A stretch of DNA of 31,517 nucleotides from an uncultured bacterium (GCA_905216195.1 CAJMSX010000045.1:1-31517), one strand, 5' to 3'. Shown: positions 6,573-15,500, numbered from the stretch's first letter. Notes: a model not told the origin generated them from the letters alone. A program made the numbers and translations.

Positions 6573-7580
6573 GTGATCAAAAAAATTTAAAAATTCCTTT
6601 ACTTTGTTCACCATATTTTTTGAACCCACATAAAACGGTACCCGTTCATGTATATCTTTGGGATCGATATCCATAATCCGCTGGTCCCCGTCCAAAGCCA
6701 ACCCTCCGGCTTGTTCCGCTATATACGCGATAGGATTACATTCATACAACAAACGCAATTTCCCGTTTTTATGCGAACTGGTCTGAGGATAAATAAATAC
6801 GCCTCCTTTCAATAAATTACGATGAAAATCCGCTACCAAGGAGCCGATATAACGGGAAGTATAAGGACGCCGCGTTTTCGTATCTTTTTCCTGACAATAC
6901 TTGATGTATTTTTTTACTCCCGTGGGGAAATTGATGTAATGCCCTTCATTGATGGAATAAATTACGCCATCCTCCGGGGTAGTGATCTCAGGATGAGAAA
7001 GACAAAATTCTCCGATAGAGGGGTCCAGGGTAAAACCGTTTACTCCCCTCCCGGCGGTATACACCAGCATGGTGGAAGAACCGTAAATAACATAACCGGC
7101 CGCGATCTGTTCGGATCCTTTCTGTAAAAAATCCTCCGTCGTTACCGTTTCTCCCACCTGGGATTTTCTCCGGTAAATGGAAAATATCGTTCCGATAGAT
7201 ACATTTACGTCGATATTGGAAGAACCGTCCAAGGGATCCATACAAAAAATGTATTTGGCTTCCCGGCACATTCCTTCTTCGAACACGGTAATATCCTGAT
7301 TTTCTTCGGATACCACCGCACAACACTCTCCGCTCGCTTTCAGTTCGTCCATAAATGTTTCATTCGCATACACGTCCAGCTTTTGCTGATTTTCCCCTTG
7401 AACATTTTCCGTTCCAGCCTGTCCGAGAATATCTACCAATCCGGCTTTATTCACCTCCCGGTTTACTTTCTTGGCTGCAATACCGATATGATGCAATAAA
7501 CGGGAAAAGTCTCCCGTGGCTCCCGGCACAGCAGCTTGTTGCTCAATGATAAATTGATTTAAGGTCGTTACTTTATGCAT
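6567..7580 (-). CDS. fbp: Fructose-1,6-bisphosphatase, class I
   Basis: 337 residues, normal for class I FBPase. It hydrolyses fructose 1,6-bisphosphate to fructose 6-phosphate, the committed step of gluconeogenesis, in the cytoplasm. Metal-binding signatures are S-E-E-N at residues 91-94 and M-D-P-L-D-G-S-S-N at 114-122. The C-terminal substrate-binding and signature region G-K-L-R-L-L-Y-E-C-N-P at about 273-283 followed by 'AEQAGG' is intact. The start at 7580 is supported by a perfect Bacteroidetes promoter 29 nt upstream. Having a class I enzyme is notable because many Bacteroidales also carry class III FBPases; whether this genome has one is outside the window. Confidence 0.96.
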   Translation of the reverse strand: MHKVTTLNQFIIEQQAAVPGATGDFSRLLHHIGIAAKKVNREVNKAGLVDILGQAGTENVQGENQQKLDVYANETFMDELKASGECCAVVSEENQDITVFEEGMCREAKYIFCMDPLDGSSNIDVNVSIGTIFSIYRRKSQVGETVTTEDFLQKGSEQIAAGYVIYGSSTMLVYTAGRGVNGFTLDPSIGEFCLSHPEITTPEDGVIYSINEGHYINFPTGVKKYIKYCQEKDTKTRRPYTSRYIGSLVADFHRNLLKGGVFIYPQTSSHKNGKLRLLYECNPIAYIAEQAGGLALDGDQRIMDIDPKDIHERVPFYVGSKNMVNKVKEFLNFFDHI

Positions 7581-7608
7581 GATAATTAGGTCTATTTATT
7601 AGTAAAGG

Positions 7609-7640
7609 CAAAGATAGAATTAGCAATCGGCAATTGCAAA
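7609..7640 (-). promoter_or_regulatory. Full Bacteroidetes promoter for fbp
   Basis: On the minus strand TTTG (plus-strand 7637-7640) is followed after exactly 20 nt by TATCTTTG (plus-strand 7609-7616). This is a complete match to the -33/-7 consensus, 29 nt before the fbp start. Confidence 0.82.
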
Positions 7641-8042
7641 CGTTTGAAGGATTTACATAAAAAAAACAGCGACCCCGGGATACACGAAAAAACAATCGGA
7701 GAAATCTTAAAATAAAATATTTCCATCTTCTATATATTTGATTATTTATTTTAATAAGTGATCTGTTTTTAATTTATATTTCATTTATTTAAATATAATA
7801 CTTAATTTAGAAACGTCATGCAAAAAATTTCATTCCCTCCCCTTTTCCAATACAGCCGATTATCTGAGTATTTTTCTTCAGATAACTTCTCTGGTAAAAA
7901 TTCGCGTTGCTCCTAAAAATGGGATGTAAATTGTATTATCTTTAATTTGCTCATAAATAAAATAAAAAATTTAAAGATCTCTCTTTTTAACTGACTCACA
8001 AAAAAATAATTAATACCTATTTACAAATTAAATAAAAGATTA
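7641..8042. other. AT-rich intergenic stretch between fbp and the RiPP operon
   Basis: About 400 bp with no convincing gene and a base composition clearly richer in A and T than the coding regions on either side. It contains an 8-bp inverted repeat (7860-7885), a longer imperfect AT-rich inverted repeat near 7939-7979 and a 32-codon ATG frame at 7818-7916 with no ribosome-binding site. It may be regulatory DNA for the peptide operon or the remnant of an insertion. Confidence 0.5.
7860..7885. repeat. 8-bp perfect inverted repeat, possible operator
   Basis: TTATCTGA (7860-7867) and TCAGATAA (7878-7885) are separated by 10 nt, giving a 26-bp dyad with centres 18 bp apart. It lies about 160 bp upstream of the RiPP promoter. 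The geometry suits a dimeric regulator or an RNA hairpin; there is no T-run consistent with a terminator. Confidence 0.35.
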
Positions 8043-8050
8043 TATCTTTG
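8020..8050 (+). promoter_or_regulatory. Promoter of the RiPP operon
   Basis: TTTA (8020-8023) is followed after 19 nt by TATCTTTG (8043-8050). The -7 box is an exact TAnnTTTG match and the -33 box has one mismatch. Transcription would start near 8055-8057, giving a leader of about 87 nt before the precursor start at 8144. Confidence 0.72.
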
Positions 8051-8143
8051 AAAAAATCCTTCTCAGGGTGTGTATAATGATTCTCTTCCGGTAGAAGCCG
8101 AAAAACCGATAATAAACGAGTAGGCAATTTAATCTTGAAAACC

Positions 8144-8374
8144 ATGAAAAATTCAGGTAGAATAAAACTGGTCAGCCTCAACCGAAAAGAATTATCCCGC
8201 CAGGAGTTGAACAAATTATTCGGTAAAGGCCAAGTATCTTGTTGCGTGTGTCATACATCTTCCGAACTTTCCAGAAAGTTAGATGCTTCCCACATCTATC
8301 CGCCCGACGGCATGGGTAGGGGTCAATATCTGGCCGGAGCGTCTCCCCTTCCTCCGGTTCCTCCGGGCATTTAA
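8144..8374 (+). CDS. RiPP precursor peptide, GG-Bacteroidales natural product family
   Basis: 76 residues. The N-terminus (R-I-K-L-V-S-L-N-R-K-E-L-S-R-Q-E-L-N-K-L, residues 6-25) matches the 'KLKL..L...EL..REMN.L.GG' leader known from the GG-Bacteroidales natural product precursor family. In place of the usual Gly-Gly it has F-G-K-G (26-29), so the leader cleavage point is uncertain. The predicted core starts Q-V-S-C-C-V-C-H (30-37), keeping a CCxC cluster, and ends in an unusual Gly/Pro-rich tail (S-P-L-P-P-V-P-P-G-I). A TTG three codons upstream (8135) could start the frame, but the ATG at 8144 is preferred because its product begins directly with the leader. The radical SAM maturase gene follows 138 nt downstream. 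It is expected to be modified on the core, cut and exported; the product and its activity are unknown. Confidence 0.75.
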   Translation: MKNSGRIKLVSLNRKELSRQELNKLFGKGQVSCCVCHTSSELSRKLDASHIYPPDGMGRGQYLAGASPLPPVPPGI

Positions 8375-8395
8375 AGCCCGTAAGGAGGCTCCTTT
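8364..8395 (+). promoter_or_regulatory. Tandem hairpins at the precursor stop codon, possible attenuator
   Basis: CGGGC (8364-8368) pairs with GCCCG (8376-8380) around a 7-nt loop that contains the TAA stop codon. It is followed at once by a second short dyad, AAGG/CCTT within 8382-8394, and a pyrimidine-rich stretch. Such a structure between a small precursor gene and its modification enzymes could lower read-through or protect the upstream mRNA 3' end, raising precursor levels relative to enzyme. Confidence 0.4.
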
Positions 8396-8512
8396 CTTCC
8401 GGACGACAGAAGGTATTCCGGAGATAGTATTCCGTTTTATTGCATGTAAAACCGGAAGAGGATGTTATTGTCTGGTGTCAAACGTTAACAAACCTTCCTT
8501 ATCCAGTCATTT

Positions 8513-9943
8513 ATGAATGTCCCTAAAATCGTAACCCGTAAAGGGAATTGTTACATTTATTCGGAAAGATATAAAAATTTTCACCTTTTACCCCAACCCC
8601 TCCAATCCTACCTTGAAGGGCACACTCCTTCGGATCCTTCCGATTATTATTGGAAAAAATATCAGTTTTGGAAAAATACGATCTTGAAAGAGGCGGAAAC
8701 GGAGGGGATTACTCCTGTACTCATTCCGGATGCCATTAAAAATTCCCTGGCCAACCTCCGCCAACTCGTACTGGAGGTGACGGACGGCTGTAACTTAAAA
8801 TGCCTCTATTGCGGTTTCGGAAGTTTATATACACATTACGATCCCCGGCTGAATAAAAAACTGACTTTTACAAAAGTAAAAACTTTAATAGACTATCTGG
8901 TTTCCTTGTGGCAATCCCCTACGCATATCTCTTACAACATTGTCTCGGTGGGTTTTTACGGCGGAGAACCTCTTCTTAATTTTAAGTTGATCCAACAGAC
9001 CATTTCCTATCTGGAAGAGTTAGATTTAAAAAACATTCGCTTTACCTACACCATGACCACCAATGGAATGCTTTTGGATAAATATATGGATTATTTAGTT
9101 GAAAAGAATTTTCTACTATTAATCAGTCTGGACGGAGATAAAAATAACAACAGTTACCGGACCACGAAATCCGATCGCTCTTCTTTCGATACCGTCCTGG
9201 CCCATACACTTGCATTACAAAACAAATACCCCGTATATTTTGAAAAGAACGTTAATTTCAATGCGGTATTGCATGACCGGAATTCAGTAGAGGAAATTTA
9301 TAACTTTATCAAAGAAACATTTAACAAAATACCTAAAATATCCGAACTGAATCCCGCCCACGTACGACCTGAAAAGAAAAAAGAATTTGCAAAACTGTTT
9401 CGTGTTCAAGAAATATATCCGGAACACCTGCAGACTTCCTCCCCTTCCACTCCAGTAAATCTTTCCAAGTCCGATATTTTGGTTTATAAAAAATTTGTTG
9501 ACAGCTGTTGCGGAAACAATTACCTTTATGTATGCGATTTGCTGGGGAATGAATCCCACACTTATCCGCCTACCGGCACCTGTTATCCTTTCGAAAAGAA
9601 ACTGTTATTAACCGTAAACGGCAAACTATTCCCCTGTGAAAAAATCAGTCATCTGTATCCTTTAGGAGAGGTGGACCATAACGGCGTTCAGCTCGATTTT
9701 GAAAAAATCAAGGAGATGTATACCGGATTTTATACCAAAATAGCAGATACCTGCCATCAATGCCTGCTGCAAAAAAATTGCGGAGAATGCATTTATTTTT
9801 TAGAAGAAAAAGAAGGAAAATTTATCTGTCCAAGTCATTTCCCCCGCAGTAAAGCAAGCCGCTACTATTCGGATTTTTTATCCTGTTCGGAAGAAAATCC
9901 CGTTCTCTATTCTCAAATAAATACGCACTTAATTCCGGATTGA
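8513..9943 (+). CDS. Radical SAM/SPASM peptide maturase, GG-Bacteroidales system
   Basis: 476 residues. After an N-terminal region of about 85 residues, likely to bind the leader peptide, comes the radical SAM core with C-N-L-K-C-L-Y-C (C93, C97, C100), the CX3CX2C site for the 4Fe-4S cluster that cleaves S-adenosylmethionine. The S-adenosylmethionine-binding G-G-E-P lies at 150-153. The C-terminal SPASM domain supplies cysteines for auxiliary clusters: C357, C375, C414, C417, C423, C426 and C439. This domain order is that of peptide-modifying enzymes that make C-S, C-C or epimerised products. The gene starts 138 nt after the precursor stop and ends 1 nt before the partner gene. The chemistry on this precursor is unknown. 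Codons look A-rich compared with nearby housekeeping genes. Confidence 0.92.
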   Translation: MNVPKIVTRKGNCYIYSERYKNFHLLPQPLQSYLEGHTPSDPSDYYWKKYQFWKNTILKEAETEGITPVLIPDAIKNSLANLRQLVLEVTDGCNLKCLYCGFGSLYTHYDPRLNKKLTFTKVKTLIDYLVSLWQSPTHISYNIVSVGFYGGEPLLNFKLIQQTISYLEELDLKNIRFTYTMTTNGMLLDKYMDYLVEKNFLLLISLDGDKNNNSYRTTKSDRSSFDTVLAHTLALQNKYPVYFEKNVNFNAVLHDRNSVEEIYNFIKETFNKIPKISELNPAHVRPEKKKEFAKLFRVQEIYPEHLQTSSPSTPVNLSKSDILVYKKFVDSCCGNNYLYVCDLLGNESHTYPPTGTCYPFEKKLLLTVNGKLFPCEKISHLYPLGEVDHNGVQLDFEKIKEMYTGFYTKIADTCHQCLLQKNCGECIYFLEEKEGKFICPSHFPRSKASRYYSDFLSCSEENPVLYSQINTHLIPD

Positions 9944-9944
9944 T

Positions 9945-11180
9945 ATGAATACTTCAGGCCCTTACCGTCTTTACATCGAACCTTATTGTTTTATCTTTCA
10001 GGAAAAGGAGGAAGCCGTAATATACAATTACCTCAATGGGGCATACCTACACATAAAGGACAGTCCACTTCTACAACAAGCGATCCAAGAATTAAACGCA
10101 CCGGACAACGGATATAATACCGTTATTCCGGAAAAGTTCATGGAAAATTCTGATTTCAACAGATTTATCGAAGATATAAAAGCTTCTTATTCCGGAGACC
10201 TTATTCCGGTCTCCGATTTACCCCAAAAACCTTTCCTGTTTTTTCCAGAGGTGTCTATCCGGGAGAAAATGAGCGATTTCGAAAAAGCATATTCATTTGC
10301 AGGAAAAGAATTATTAAAAAATATCAACGAAGCTACGATTTACCTTCCTGCTCCCTGTAACTATGGCTGTAAAGGATGTAAACAATACGACAAGCAATTC
10401 GGCCATTGTTCCGATTATCAAAAGCTCCATTCCCTGCATATTGCTGAATATGCCGTCCTCTTCGCAGAATTTCAGGCGGCGGGAGTGGCCCGGGTAAATT
10501 TTATGGGCGGGGATCTGACTTTATACGAACAACGGGAAGAATTGCTGACTGTATTGAAAAACTACGATTTCAAAAAAGAATTTTATTTCGATATCCGGCA
10601 ACTATCTCCGGTTTGCCATACATTTTTAAGGGATGAGACTGTCGGCATGACGGTATGGGTACACCCTCCCTACGAGCCTGAAACGCTCCTCCATCGGAAA
10701 GAACAATTTGAAAAAGAAATAACGGAATGGCGAGTGATCGTAGAATCCGAACAAGATCTGGAACAGGTCGAACTGTTATTTCCGGAAGAAGAAAAACTGA
10801 GCATACACCCTTTTTACAATTCCGCCAATTATTCCTTTTTTGAAAAGTACGTATTTTACGACCTTTCCGACCTATTGGCCGAACCCATCGATAAAAAAAC
10901 GATTTTCCGAAGACAGGTGCTCAATGAAAATTATTTCGGTAAAATCTATCTCTCACCGGAAGGAGACCTTTATACCCACCCGAATCTCCCGCCGGTAGGC
11001 AACATCCGGGAGAAAGCTCTGACCGAAATGGTATTTCAAGAAATGAAAACACCCTACGCCTGGATGAAAATCCGGGATGAAGCGCCTTGTAAAACCTGCG
11101 TTAACAAATTCCTCTGTCCTTCTCCGGGCAATTACGAAACAGTTTTTAAACGCCCCAATTTGTGTCACATAAAACGATAG
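9945..11180 (+). CDS. Radical-SAM-like partner protein ('pseudo-rSAM'), GG-Bacteroidales system
   Basis: 411 residues, starting 1 nt after the maturase stop. It resembles the pseudo-rSAM partner protein of the GG-Bacteroidales cassettes, homologous to radical SAM enzymes but thought to be divergent. Here a CX3CX2C pattern is present: C-N-Y-G-C-K-G-C (C138, C142, C145), with another cysteine at 155. An M-G-G-D (187-190) takes the place of the GGEP loop. A C-terminal cluster of four cysteines ('CKTCVNKFLC' plus a final one near the end) resembles a shortened SPASM or twitch domain. It may therefore bind at least one iron-sulfur cluster. It could be an active second enzyme, an electron donor or a leader-binding scaffold for the maturase. 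A terminator overlaps its stop codon, closing the operon. Confidence 0.82.
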   Translation: MNTSGPYRLYIEPYCFIFQEKEEAVIYNYLNGAYLHIKDSPLLQQAIQELNAPDNGYNTVIPEKFMENSDFNRFIEDIKASYSGDLIPVSDLPQKPFLFFPEVSIREKMSDFEKAYSFAGKELLKNINEATIYLPAPCNYGCKGCKQYDKQFGHCSDYQKLHSLHIAEYAVLFAEFQAAGVARVNFMGGDLTLYEQREELLTVLKNYDFKKEFYFDIRQLSPVCHTFLRDETVGMTVWVHPPYEPETLLHRKEQFEKEITEWRVIVESEQDLEQVELLFPEEEKLSIHPFYNSANYSFFEKYVFYDLSDLLAEPIDKKTIFRRQVLNENYFGKIYLSPEGDLYTHPNLPPVGNIREKALTEMVFQEMKTPYAWMKIRDEAPCKTCVNKFLCPSPGNYETVFKRPNLCHIKR

Positions 11181-11199
11181 GGACCGGAAATCGTTTTTT
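11171..11199 (+). terminator. Rho-independent terminator closing the RiPP operon
   Basis: AAAACGAT (11171-11178) pairs perfectly with ATCGTTTT (11190-11197) around an 11-nt loop, followed by two more T residues. It overlaps the TAG stop of the partner gene and separates the operon from the aspartate kinase gene. Confidence 0.65.
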
Positions 11200-11239
11200 C
11201 GAAATATTTATATAATTTAGCCGCTCAAATTCCAATTCT

Positions 11240-12499
11240 ATGAATATCTTTAAGTTTGGCGGTGCTTCTGTAAAAGACGCGGAAGGCGTAAAGAATTTAT
11301 TTCAGATTCTGAATACTCAGAAAACAAATCTGATCGTCGTTGTTTCGGCCATGGGAAAAATGACCGACGCCCTGGAAAAGGTATGTAACGGATATTATCA
11401 CAAAAGCGGAGATACCGGACAGGCGTTTCAGACGGTCAAAGATTTTCATCTCCGGATCATCCGGGATTTATTCGGGGAACAGGACCGGGAAATCCAGACG
11501 GATACGAACGCTCTGTTCGAAGAATTGCAAACCATACTCGATAGTGAGCCCTCGCTTTGCTACGACTACGAATACGACCGCATCGTCTGTTTCGGCGAAC
11601 TGCTCTCTACGCTGATCGTCTGCACCTACCTGGAAAAACAGGGCAGGAAAGCAAAACGGGTCGATATCCGGAAATGCCTGAAAACCGACCTGAATTACCG
11701 GGATGCCAATGTCGACATCGAATTATCCGGCCAGTTGTGTAAAAAAACCTTCAGTTTTCAGGATACCTTTATCTACGTTACCCAAGGATTTATCGCCGGA
11801 ACCACCACGAACCAAACGACTACGCTGGGACGGGAAGGCTCGGATTATACGGCGGCCATTCTGGCCAATCTGCTGGATGCAGAAAAGGTGATCATTTGGA
11901 AAGACGTACCGGGTATCATGAATGCCGACCCCAAATTTTATCCGGATTCGGAGGTAATTCCCAAACTTTCCTACCGGGAAGCCATCGAACTTTCCAATTT
12001 CGGAGCCAAGGTGATTCACCCCAAAACCATCAAACCCATACAAAACAAAAAAATTCCGCTGTATGTCCGGTCTTTCCTGCACCCGGAAGAACGGGGTTCT
12101 GTCATACGCGAACTCGAGGAAAAATTGAAACTACCCCCCATTTATATTAATAAGGATAACCAATTGTTGCTCACGCTTACCCCCCGGGATTTTTCCTTCA
12201 TTGCCGAAGAAAAACTCAGTCGCATTTTCGGCGCTTTGGCCAAATACCGGCTCAAATTGAATCTTATGCAAAATTCGGCCATCAGCTTTTCTTTCTGCAT
12301 CGACAACAATGAGGCCGTTTTACAGGATTTTATAAACGATCTGAAAGCCGAATTCGAAATTCTTTATAACAAAAATGTGCGGTTGATCACCATCCGCCAT
12401 TATACAGAAGAATCCATCCGCAGTCTGATCGGGGAACAACCCACCCTGGTAGAACAAAGAAGCCGGCTGACCGCCCGCTTTGTGGTAAGAAAAATGTAA
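11240..12499 (+). CDS. Aspartate kinase, monofunctional
   Basis: 419 residues. It phosphorylates aspartate, the first step toward lysine, threonine and methionine. The N-terminal K-F-G-G-A-S (5-10), the nucleotide-binding L-G-R-E-G-S-D-Y-T-A at about 195-204 and 'FGAKVIHP' at 254-261 are the aspartokinase signatures. The last 110 residues form a regulatory ACT-like region ('LLLTLTPRDFSFIAEEKLS' onward). There is no fused homoserine dehydrogenase, since the chain stops at normal aspartokinase length. It follows the RiPP terminator. A TAATTTAG sequence (11213-11220), one base from the -7 consensus, lies 20 nt before the start and may be its promoter. Which end product inhibits it cannot be read from the sequence. 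Confidence 0.94.
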   Translation: MNIFKFGGASVKDAEGVKNLFQILNTQKTNLIVVVSAMGKMTDALEKVCNGYYHKSGDTGQAFQTVKDFHLRIIRDLFGEQDREIQTDTNALFEELQTILDSEPSLCYDYEYDRIVCFGELLSTLIVCTYLEKQGRKAKRVDIRKCLKTDLNYRDANVDIELSGQLCKKTFSFQDTFIYVTQGFIAGTTTNQTTTLGREGSDYTAAILANLLDAEKVIIWKDVPGIMNADPKFYPDSEVIPKLSYREAIELSNFGAKVIHPKTIKPIQNKKIPLYVRSFLHPEERGSVIRELEEKLKLPPIYINKDNQLLLTLTPRDFSFIAEEKLSRIFGALAKYRLKLNLMQNSAISFSFCIDNNEAVLQDFINDLKAEFEILYNKNVRLITIRHYTEESIRSLIGEQPTLVEQRSRLTARFVVRKM

Positions 12500-12528
12500 C
12501 TTCTTCGTAATCTTCAATTAAAAAATAA

Positions 12529-12536
12529 TATATTTG
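12529..12536 (+). promoter_or_regulatory. Promoter -7 box for ileS
   Basis: TATATTTG, an exact TAnnTTTG match, 37 nt before the ileS start. A -33 TTTG is not evident. Confidence 0.5.
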
Positions 12537-12573
12537 CACCCTGCTTGTGGAAAAATAAAAAAACAACGATAAA

Positions 12574-15500
12574 ATGGACAAAAAATTTCCTGAATATAAA
12601 GGTTTGGATCTTTCTCAGGTTAACAAAGATATACTCAAAACCTGGGAAGCAAACAAGACATTCGAAATGAGTCTGGAAACCCGGAAAGGGCATCCTTCTT
12701 TCGTATTTTACGAAGGTCCCCCTTCCGCCAACGGCATGCCGGGCATTCACCACGTCATGGCCCGGACGATCAAGGACATCATTTGTCGCTATAAAACCTT
12801 ACAGGGATATTATGTGGAACGAAAAGCCGGATGGGACACTCACGGCTTACCCGTCGAACTGGGAGTAGAAAAAAAACTGGGCATAACCAAAGAAGCGATC
12901 GGGAAAACCATCAGCGTAGCCGAATACAACAAAGAATGCCGGGAAGACGTGATGAAATATACCCGGGAGTGGGAGGACCTGACCCAGAAAATGGGATATT
13001 GGGTAGATATGCATAACCCCTATATTACTTACGATAACCGGTATATAGAAACCCTCTGGTTTTTATTGAAAAAATTGTTCGACAAGGGGCTCCTTTACAA
13101 GGGATACACCATTCAACCTTACTCTCCGGCGGCGGGAACCGGTTTAAGTACCCATGAGCTGAATCAACCGGGATGTTACCGGGATGTCAAAGACACCACC
13201 TGTGTGGCCCAGTTTAAAGTCGTACGGGACGAAAAATCGGAAAAACTGTTTACGGCCGGGGATACGGTATATTTTACCGCCTGGACCACTACTCCCTGGA
13301 CCTTGCCTTCCAATACGGCTTTGGCTGTGGGACCGAACATTACGTATCAGGTAGTTCAAACTTACAATCCTTATACGTACCAACCGATTACCGTTGTATT
13401 GGCCCAGGATCGTCTCACCGCTTATTTTAATCCCAAAGCCGCTTCGCTGGCCCTGGAAGACTATACCGCAGGAGATAAACTGATCCCTTACCGGATTGTC
13501 GGGGAGTTCAAAGGTGCTGAGCTGGAAGGCATCCGCTACGAGCAGCTGATGCCCTGGATGCGTCCGGAAGGCGACGCTTTCCGCGTAATCGCCGGAGATT
13601 ACGTGAGCACGGAAGACGGTACCGGAATCGTACACATTGCGCCGACTTTCGGAGCTGACGACGACCGGGTAGCTAAAGCCGCCGGAATTGCTCCCATGCT
13701 GCTGACCGACAAAGACGGCAACAAGCAACCGATGGTAGACAAACGCGGACGCCTGTTTTTGCTGGAAGATCTCGATCCGGAATTTGTAAGAAATAACGTC
13801 AATACCGAATTATACGGGGAATTTGCCGGACGATTCGTCAAAAATGCTTACGATCCGGCTCTCACCGAGGACGATCCTACGCTCGATATCGACCTGTCGG
13901 TCATGCTGAAAAAGGAAAATAAAGCCTTTAAAGTCGAGAAACACGTGCACAATTATCCCCATTGCTGGAGAACCGATAAGCCCATCTTGTACTATCCGCT
14001 GGATTCCTGGTTCATCCGAACGACAGCCGTCAAAGAACGGATGCTTGAACTAAACCGGACGATCAACTGGAAACCGGCAAGCACCGGGGAAGGACGGTTC
14101 GGGAAATGGCTGGAAAATCTGGTAGACTGGAACCTTTCCCGTTCCCGTTACTGGGGGACACCTCTTCCCATTTGGATCAGCGAAGACGGAAGCGAACAAA
14201 AATGTATAGGTTCCGTAGCGGAGTTGATGGAAGAAATCGGAAAATCCATAGAAGCCGGATTTATGAAAGAAAATCGGTATAAGGATTTTATACCGGGAGA
14301 CTACACCCAAGACAATTACGATAACATCGATTTACATCGCCCTTACGTAGACGATATTATTCTGGTATCTTCCCGGGGAGAAAAAATGTTCAGGGAAAAA
14401 GACCTGATCGACGTATGGTTCGACTCGGGAGCGATGCCCTACGCCCAGCTACATTATCCTTTCGAACATGCAGACGACATCGACCAACGCCGGCGTTTTC
14501 CGGCGGATTTTATAGCCGAAGGGGTAGATCAGACCCGCGGTTGGTTTTTTACTTTACATGCCATCGCGACTATGGCGTTCGATTCTGTAGCATTTAAGAA
14601 CATTATTTCCAACGGGTTGGTTCTGGATGCAAAAGGAAATAAAATGTCGAAGCGGCTGGGAAATGCCGTAGATCCCTTTGCTACCCTGGAAGAATACGGC
14701 TCCGATCCCCTCAGGTGGTATATGATTACCAATTCCCAGCCGTGGGACAACCTGAAATTCGATATCAGCGGAGTAGACGAGGTGAAACGAAAATTCTTCG
14801 GCACCCTGTATAATACCTACGGCTTTTTCGCTCTTTACGCCAATGTGGACCGTTTTACCTATGCGGAAAAAGAAATTCCCGTACAGGAACGGCCTGAAAT
14901 CGATCGCTGGATTCTTTCCTTACTGAATACCCTGATCCAGGAAGTGACGGAAGCTTACGAAAAATATGAGCCCACCCGGGCGGGCAGGGCCATACAGGAT
15001 TTCGTCATTGAAAACCTGTCTAACTGGTACGTCCGCCTTTCCCGGAAGAGATATTGGGGAGGAGAATATTCCGCCGACAAAGTCTCGGCTTACCAGACTC
15101 TTTACACCTGTCTGGAAACCGTCGCTCTTTTATCTTCTCCCATCGCTCCTTTCTATACAGACCTGTTGTTTACGGATTTGAATAAAGTCACCAACCGTTT
15201 TGCGGGCAGTGTACACCTCGCTCCTTTCCCCAAAGCCGATGAAACGCTTATCGACAAACAATTGGAAGAACGGATGCAGTTAGCCCAACAGGTATCCTCT
15301 ATGGTACTGGGATTAAGAAGAAAAGTGCAGATCCGCGTCCGGCAGCCGCTCAGCAAACTGATGATTCCGATCTTAAACGAGGGTATGCAATCGCAACTGG
15401 AAGCGGTAAAAAATATCATTCTTTCGGAAGTAAATGTCAAAGAAATCGAATACATTACCGATACCACGGGGGTATTGATCAAGAAAATCAAACCGAATTT

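Noticed and set aside
7818..7916. 32-codon ATG frame in the AT-rich stretch, ending in Cys-Ser, as a second precursor peptide
   Set aside because: No ribosome-binding sequence, no leader resemblance to the RiPP family, and it contains the inverted repeat at 7860-7885. Chance frame more likely.
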